A stretch of DNA of 64,000 nucleotides, taken from Pseudomonas sp. N3-W (GTDB lineage: Bacteria > Pseudomonadota > Gammaproteobacteria > Pseudomonadales > Pseudomonadaceae). The DNA lies in assembly GCF_024970185.1 (NCBI RefSeq), contig NZ_CP103965.1, forward strand, positions 4,336,001 through 4,400,000, in the 5' to 3' direction. A program made the translations under genes and the position numbers. Shown here piece after piece: positions 61,801 through 64,000 of the stretch. How positions within the stretch are numbered: the stretch's first letter is position 1; every line of letters begins with the position of its first letter. Below the pieces are notes generated by a model that made no database searches, had not been told where the DNA came from, and saw only the letters and a program-made list of their open reading frames with translations.

Positions 61801-64000
61801 TCGCCCAAGCGTTCCCGATGACCGAGCAGGCAGGCCTGCATGTCCTGCTGCAACACCTCCAGGGCCAGGTGATCCATGGCCAGGTGATGGAACAGCAACA
61901 GCGCCACCACCCGATGGTTGACCGCATCCCAGGCATGAACCAGGCGCAGCAAGGGCGCGCGGGTGATGTCCAGGCGATAACGGCTTGCATCGAAACGGCT
62001 TTGCAACTGGCTCAAGGCATCCATGTCACTGTCCAGCTCGACCGTTTCAGACACCAGCGAGGCCTGGCGCCAGACCACCTGCACCGGCTCGCTGAGCCCC
62101 TGCCAATGGACCGACGTGCGGAGCACGTCATGGCGCTCGATCACGCTCTGCAAGGCCTGGGCAAAAGCCCGCAGACGGTCAGGACCGGTGAAGGCAAACT
62201 GCGCCTGCATCAGATAAGGGTCGCCCCGGTCCGCCGCCAGATGGTGATAGAGGATGCCCGCCTGCAACGGGGCCAGGCCATAGATGTCCTGCACGTTGGC
62301 CACGCCACCGGGGACGTTGGCAACGATGCTGTCGATGTCTTGCTGAGTGAGCGTCGCCAGCGGCAGCATGCCTGGGGTGATCTGGGTACTGGTCGGCGCG
62401 ATCCGGTTTTGCGGCACCTCGATTTCACCGCCAGCACCACCGAGTGCAGCGGCCTGTGCCGACAGGGTTGGCCGGGCGAGCAGCGAGCGCACGTCCGCCG
62501 CCATGCCGGCGCCACGCATCCGCGCAATCAGGCTGACGGCCAGCAACGAATGGCCGCCCAGTTCGAAGAAGTTGTCGTGGCGACCGACTCGCTCGACCTT
62601 GAGCAACTCGGCCCAGAGCCGCGCCAAGGTGATTTCGCTGTCGCCCACCGGAGCCTCGTACTCGCGCCTGCTCAACGAATCCAGACCCGGTGCCGGGAGC
62701 GCCTTGCGGTCGAGCTTGCCGTTGGGGCTCAGGGGCAAGGCGTCGAGGTGCACGAATACGGCCGGCACCATGTACTCCGGCAGGTGTTGCAGCAGATGGC
62801 TGCGCAACGCTTCGGTGCTGTGCGCCTGGCCGGTGCAGTACGCGATCAGACGCTTGTCGCCGGGCACGTCTTCGCGGGCCAGCACCACCGCTTCCTGAAC
62901 ACCCTGGTACTGGGTCAACCGCGCCTGGATTTCGCCGAGTTCAATGCGCAAACCACGGATTTTCACCTGATCGTCGTTACGTCCCAGGTACTCGATATTG
63001 CCGTCGGTGCGATAGCGGGCAACGTCACCGGTGCGGTACATGCGCGCCGTCGGGCCATCGCTGAACGGGTCCTTGAGGAAGCGCTCGGCGGTCAATTCCG
63101 GGCGGTGCAGATAACCCCGCGCCACTTGCACGCCGCCGATGTACAACTCACCGATCACGCCCATCGGCACTGGCTGCATCTGCCCGTCGAGCAGGTACAG
63201 GCGGGTGTTGGCAATCGGTTTGCCGATGGGGGTGTTGTCCGGGGCCTGCTCCCCAGGGCCTGCGCAATGCCACGCGGTAACGTCCACCGCGGCTTCGGTC
63301 GGGCCGTACAGGTTATGCAGTGCGCTGCCCGGCAGTTGGCTTTTGAAACGCCGAACCAGACTGCCCGGCAGCGCCTCGCCGCTGCACATCACGTTCTTCA
63401 ATCCGGCACAGGCAGCAACGTCGCCGTGGGCCAGGAACACGTCCAGCATCGACGGCACGAAGTGCAGCGTGGTGATGTGTTCGGCCTTGATCACTTCGCT
63501 CAGGTAAGCCGGGTCCTTATGCCCTTCAGGACGCGCCATCACCAGCCGTGCACCGATCATCAACGGCCAGAAGAATTCCCACACCGAGACGTCGAAACTG
63601 AACGGGGTTTTCTGCAATACCGCGTCGTTTGAGGTCAGGTTGTATGCGTCCTGCATCCACAGCAGGCGATTGATCACCGCATGGTGTTCGTTCATCACGC
63701 CTTTGGGCTGGCCGGTGGAACCGGAGGTGTAGATCACGTAGACCAGGTGCTGCGGCGTCAGCTCGGGAATGTGCGGATTGCCAAGCGGCTGATCCCGCCA
63801 CACCGGCTGATCCAGATCGATCACCGGCACAGCCACCTCACCGAGCAAACCGCGCGTCGAACCCTGCACCAGCACCGCCGCCGGCGCGCTGTCCGCCAGC
63901 ATGTAGGCCAGCCGGTCCAGCGGATAAGTCGGGTCCAGCGGCACGTAGGCGCCGCCCGCCTTGAGAATCGCCAGCAGGCCGACCACCATGTCCAGCCCGC
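52806..64000 (-). CDS. NRPS-1: at least A-T plus three C-A-T modules (partial, 5' end outside window)
   Basis: About 3730 residues of a synthetase whose N-terminus lies beyond 64000. The window opens inside an A domain (GLLAILKAGGAYVPLDP). Pockets read by eye: DVWHMSLVDK (Ser), DAWFLGNVVK (Leu), about DAMFLGCTYK (X, probably Ile or Val), about DGWKVGVVDK (Z, unassigned). Condensation domains in order: dual C/E (HHLAADRGD), LCL (MHHIVSDGWS), dual C/E (HHITAGQGD). T-domain serines map near 62548, 59359, 56209 and 52984. It ends with a T domain and a basic tail (QRKRRL), with no thioesterase, so the chain goes to NRPS-2. Known Pseudomonas lipopeptide lines begin with a lipid-accepting starter C domain; that part is not visible here. 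Confidence 0.92.
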   Translation of the reverse strand, partial: GLDMVVGLLAILKAGGAYVPLDPTYPLDRLAYMLADSAPAAVLVQGSTRGLLGEVAVPVIDLDQPVWRDQPLGNPHIPELTPQHLVYVIYTSGSTGQPKGVMNEHHAVINRLLWMQDAYNLTSNDAVLQKTPFSFDVSVWEFFWPLMIGARLVMARPEGHKDPAYLSEVIKAEHITTLHFVPSMLDVFLAHGDVAACAGLKNVMCSGEALPGSLVRRFKSQLPGSALHNLYGPTEAAVDVTAWHCAGPGEQAPDNTPIGKPIANTRLYLLDGQMQPVPMGVIGELYIGGVQVARGYLHRPELTAERFLKDPFSDGPTARMYRTGDVARYRTDGNIEYLGRNDDQVKIRGLRIELGEIQARLTQYQGVQEAVVLAREDVPGDKRLIAYCTGQAHSTEALRSHLLQHLPEYMVPAVFVHLDALPLSPNGKLDRKALPAPGLDSLSRREYEAPVGDSEITLARLWAELLKVERVGRHDNFFELGGHSLLAVSLIARMRGAGMAADVRSLLARPTLSAQAAALGGAGGEIEVPQNRIAPTSTQITPGMLPLATLTQQDIDSIVANVPGGVANVQDIYGLAPLQAGILYHHLAADRGDPYLMQAQFAFTGPDRLRAFAQALQSVIERHDVLRTSVHWQGLSEPVQVVWRQASLVSETVELDSDMDALSQLQSRFDASRYRLDITRAPLLRLVHAWDAVNHRVVALLLFHHLAMDHLALEVLQQDMQACLLGHRERLGEPVPYRNYVAQTRLGISEHEHEAFFRQMLQDVEEPTLPFGLAAAQVDARDVDEARLAVDDALSLRLRTQARQRGVSAASLMHLAWAQVLAGVSGQDSVVFGTVLLGRMQGGEGAERGMGVFINTLPLRIELGEQTVNSAVAATHARLTQLLSHEHASLALAQRCSGLPGNTPLFSVLFNYRHSAPSAMADDTTTAWQGMQLLNAVERTNYLLTLSVDDLGEGFAFTALAASGIDALAVCGYLHTALEHLLQALEHTPDKTLNRLPILSGAEQAHLLNTFNDTTIDYPQGLTLHQRVEARAAAHPGTVAALQQGQSLTYAELNRRANQLARHLRELGVQPDDRVAIVARRGLHTLTGLLAILKAGACYVPIDPTHPAERLNYLLGDCTPVAVLTQQALIETLPAVGVPLINLDLPTWLAQADTDLQVPGLSASNLAYVIYTSGSTGLPKGVMVEHQTLSNLVDWHCEDFDLRHGRHTSSVAGFGFDAMAWEVWPALCAGATLHLPPADVGNEKIDELLDWWCAQPLDVSFLPTPVAEYAFSQNLEHPTLRTLLIGGDRLRQFSRAQTFEVINNYGPTEATVVATSGRVEIGQPLHIGQPIANARVYLLDEQQRPVPIGVAGELYVGGAGVARGYLNRPEMTAERFLEDPFNPQARMYRTGDFARWLADGTIEYLGRNDDQVKIRGMRIELAEIDTALANFSGVKEAVVQVRDGRLVAWFTEHAALDIADLRQHLQARLPEYMVPSAYVRLHSLPLTANGKLDHKALPAPDQAALLSREYEAPQGEIETALVQIWAEVLQVGRVGRRDHFFELGGHSLLAMRMVSRVRMQLGVELALSDLFANPQLAAVAQVLAQAGRSTLPPIVALPRDEDLPLSFAQQRLWFLAQMGDANSAYNIPAALTLRGALNVEALQRALARIVERHETLRSRFVQLNAEPQVLVAADSTFGLVVEDLRHEYEAQAVLQSRIDHEAAQPFDLENGPLIRGRLLVMANDEHVLLLTMHHIVSDGWSMGVLTQELMALYQAFNQGQPDPLPALSVQYGDFALWQRRWLSGDVLQRQTEYWQQALAGAPALLMVPTDRPRPAQQDYSGHSIEVQLDPALTAGLKALSQRHGTTLYMTLMAAWASLLGRLAGEQDVVIGSPAANRQRTEVEGLIGLFVNTLAVRIDTSGELSVEALLARVKARTLAAQAHQDLPFEQVVEITRPVRSLSYSPLFQASLAWQNLQAPALVLEGIQVQGLAQASHFAKFDLALSLGEGPDGIDGVLDYATALFDESTVRRFIGYFTRLLQAMVANDQAVLAQVDLLDDAEREHLLRDFNDTAADYPHEHTVHGVFEAQVQRTPDALALGEGEQRLTYRELNDRANRLAHHLIGLGVKPGDNVAILLERSVALVVSQLAISKCAAAYVPLDIHAPAERQRFMVEDSAAVALLTDDSRVIDYPARRVDLDKLPRERRALHNPDLAQSSETVAYIMYTSGSTGTPKGVRVPHRAITRLVINNGYADFNPQDRVAFASNPAFDASTMDVWGALLNGAQVLVIDHDTLLEPAHFGQALSDSGATILFVTTALFNQYVQLIPEALKGLRILLCGGERADPAAFRRLLALAPDLRLVHCYGPTETTTYATTHEVKSLPADADSVPIGGPISNTRIYVLDERQQPVPSGVTGEICIGGEGVAKGYLNRPELTAEKFVADPFSERPEALMYRTGDLGRWSAQGLLECIGRNDDQVKIRGFRIELGEIEMRLATCPGVNEVVMLAREDVPGDKRLVAYYTAHDQALDIAQLRAHLQGQLPDYMVPSAYVQLASLPLTANGKLDRKALPEPDQASLLSREYAAPQGEIEVALAQIWVDVLKVEHVGRHDHFFELGGHSLLAVSVIERMRQGGMNVDVRILFSQPTLMALAAAVGSGREIEVPANRIPANCQRITPDLLSLVELDQDAIDRVVASVPGGAANVQDIYPLAPLQEGILYHHITAGQGDTYLLQSRMAFTSLERMNAFSQALQQVIDRHDILRTSVVWEGLQQPLQVVWRHAELTVQSAPVDPAAGDVLTQLHSRFDARHYRLELNQAPLIRLVYAHDPAQQRIVAVVLFHHIALDHVALDVVRAEMQASLLGQHALLGEAIPYRNYVAQARLGVSEQEHEAFFRDMLADIDEPTLPFGLQSVQGDGSDIEEVRQVLPDALSLRLRGRARELGVSAASLFHLAWAQVLAAASGRESVVFGTVLMGRMQGGDGADRALGVFINTLPLRVDTGSTGVRAGVRATHARLTALLAHEHASLSLAQRCSGVAAPLPLFSAMLNYRHSAAEADLPSAWQGIETLGGEERTNFPLTLSVDDLGEGFMIRTVTLAQVGAQRICEFVHTALQVLVEALEQTPQMPLNRLSILPAQERDYLLTGLNATAVDYPLEQTIQSVFEAQVECTPDAVALVAGEQHLTYRELNERANQLAHHLRQQGVGPDARVVLCVERGLELVIGLWAILKAGGAYVPVDPGYPPERIAYMLQDCGAVAVLVHGPTRGLLKDVAVPMIDFDQNSWQANPLGNPQVPELNASHMAYVIYTSGSTGTPKGVMVEHRGLNNLVFWSSQLCPNAQRGALLQKAPFSFDGSVWEFFWPLTIGMSLVLARPDGHREPEYLQQLVREQQVTVIKFVPAMLAQFLDVAEVSQCSSLTDIVCGGGELTAELARRVQALLPNVRLHNVYGPTEATVDSSSWTLEPGAPVPDVQLPIGKPISNTRLYVLDANDLPVPFGVSGHLHIGGVGVARGYLGLPTLMAERFIASPFVAGDRLYRTGDLVRYLPDGSLQFLGRNDFQVKLRGLRVELGEIEARLSAYPALKDVAVLMRDERLVAYFTLQIASQVPAIEDLRAYLLRLLPDYMVPSAYVSLDTLPLSPNGKLDRRALPAPGLDAVLSRDYEAPRGPVETALAAIWTEVLKIERVGRHDHFFELGGHSLLAVNLVSRMRQAGLNADARTLFSEPTLAALAAKTVGHVEQVAVPETTIPSLQRKRRL
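53556..54636 (-). repeat. second copy of the 40200-41280 block
   Basis: Counterpart in the last A domain of NRPS-1. Both copies give the same Z pocket, so the two modules should load the same amino acid. Confidence 0.75.
56360..57443 (-). repeat. second copy of the 33213-34296 block
   Basis: Counterpart in the X module of NRPS-1. Beyond 57443 the two copies diverge sharply for about 25 nt and then become similar again, a mosaic pattern. Both copies give the same X pocket. Confidence 0.85.

Overview
The window looks like chromosome of a fluorescent Pseudomonas (P. fluorescens complex or a close relative). The base composition is high-GC. Several intergenic spaces hold inverted pairs of the GTGGGAGCGAGCTTGCTCGC-type REP sequence (REPINs). 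The gene order is that of a P. syringae-type (Hrp1) type III secretion system (T3SS), directly followed by a large lipopeptide-type NRPS locus.

Positions 1-26389 hold the T3SS. An ECF sigma factor gene hrpL (minus strand, coupled to a GNAT acetyltransferase gene) diverges from the plus-strand operon hrpJ-hrcV-hrpQ-hrcN-hrpO-hrpP-hrcQ-hrcR-hrcS-hrcT-hrcU. An AvrE/DspE-family effector gene of 1654 codons follows, then a small dioxygenase-like gene and, convergently, a CesT-type chaperone gene. The minus-strand block hrpV/hrpT/hrcC/hrpG/hrpF and then hrpE/hrpD/hrcJ/hrpB/hrpZ/hrpA completes the apparatus. The enhancer-binding protein gene hrpS closes it. All nine conserved hrc genes are present and appear intact. 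Five HrpL-type promoters (GGAAC[C/T]-N15/16-CCACTCA) precede hrpJ, the effector gene, the chaperone gene, hrpF and hrpA. A sigma-54 promoter precedes hrpL, and two near-identical palindromes 32 bp apart lie upstream of it. This gives the expected cascade HrpS -> sigma-54 -> hrpL -> hrp-box operons. No hrpR, hrpK or hrpH is seen in the window.

Positions 26390-27150 are a gene-free, relatively AT-rich spacer. A LuxR-type regulator gene follows on the plus strand. Positions 28009-64000 (minus strand) hold a lipopeptide-like locus. In transcription order it has NRPS-1 (truncated by the window end; A-T, C-A-T, C-A-T, C-A-T), NRPS-2 (four C-A-T modules), NRPS-3 (two C-A-T modules plus tandem thioesterases), then macA and macB export genes. 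Reading the adenylation pockets by eye gives ...Ser-Leu-X-Z-Thr-Leu-Leu-Z-Leu-X. X (pocket about DAMFLGCTYK) is probably Ile or Val, and Z (pocket about DGWKVGVVDK) is unassigned and may be Gln or Glu. Most condensation domains are of the dual condensation/epimerisation type. Two LCL-type domains precede the X modules. The peptide is therefore at least ten residues long, rich in D-residues, and probably released as a macrolactone by the tandem thioesterases. Its acylated N-terminal modules lie beyond position 64000.

The NRPS genes contain long, almost identical blocks shared between modules, which points to recent module duplication or gene conversion. REPINs punctuate the window at 10-99, 17039-17131, 17800-17835, 27889-27977 and 52690-52782, with a decayed pair at 10702-10773.
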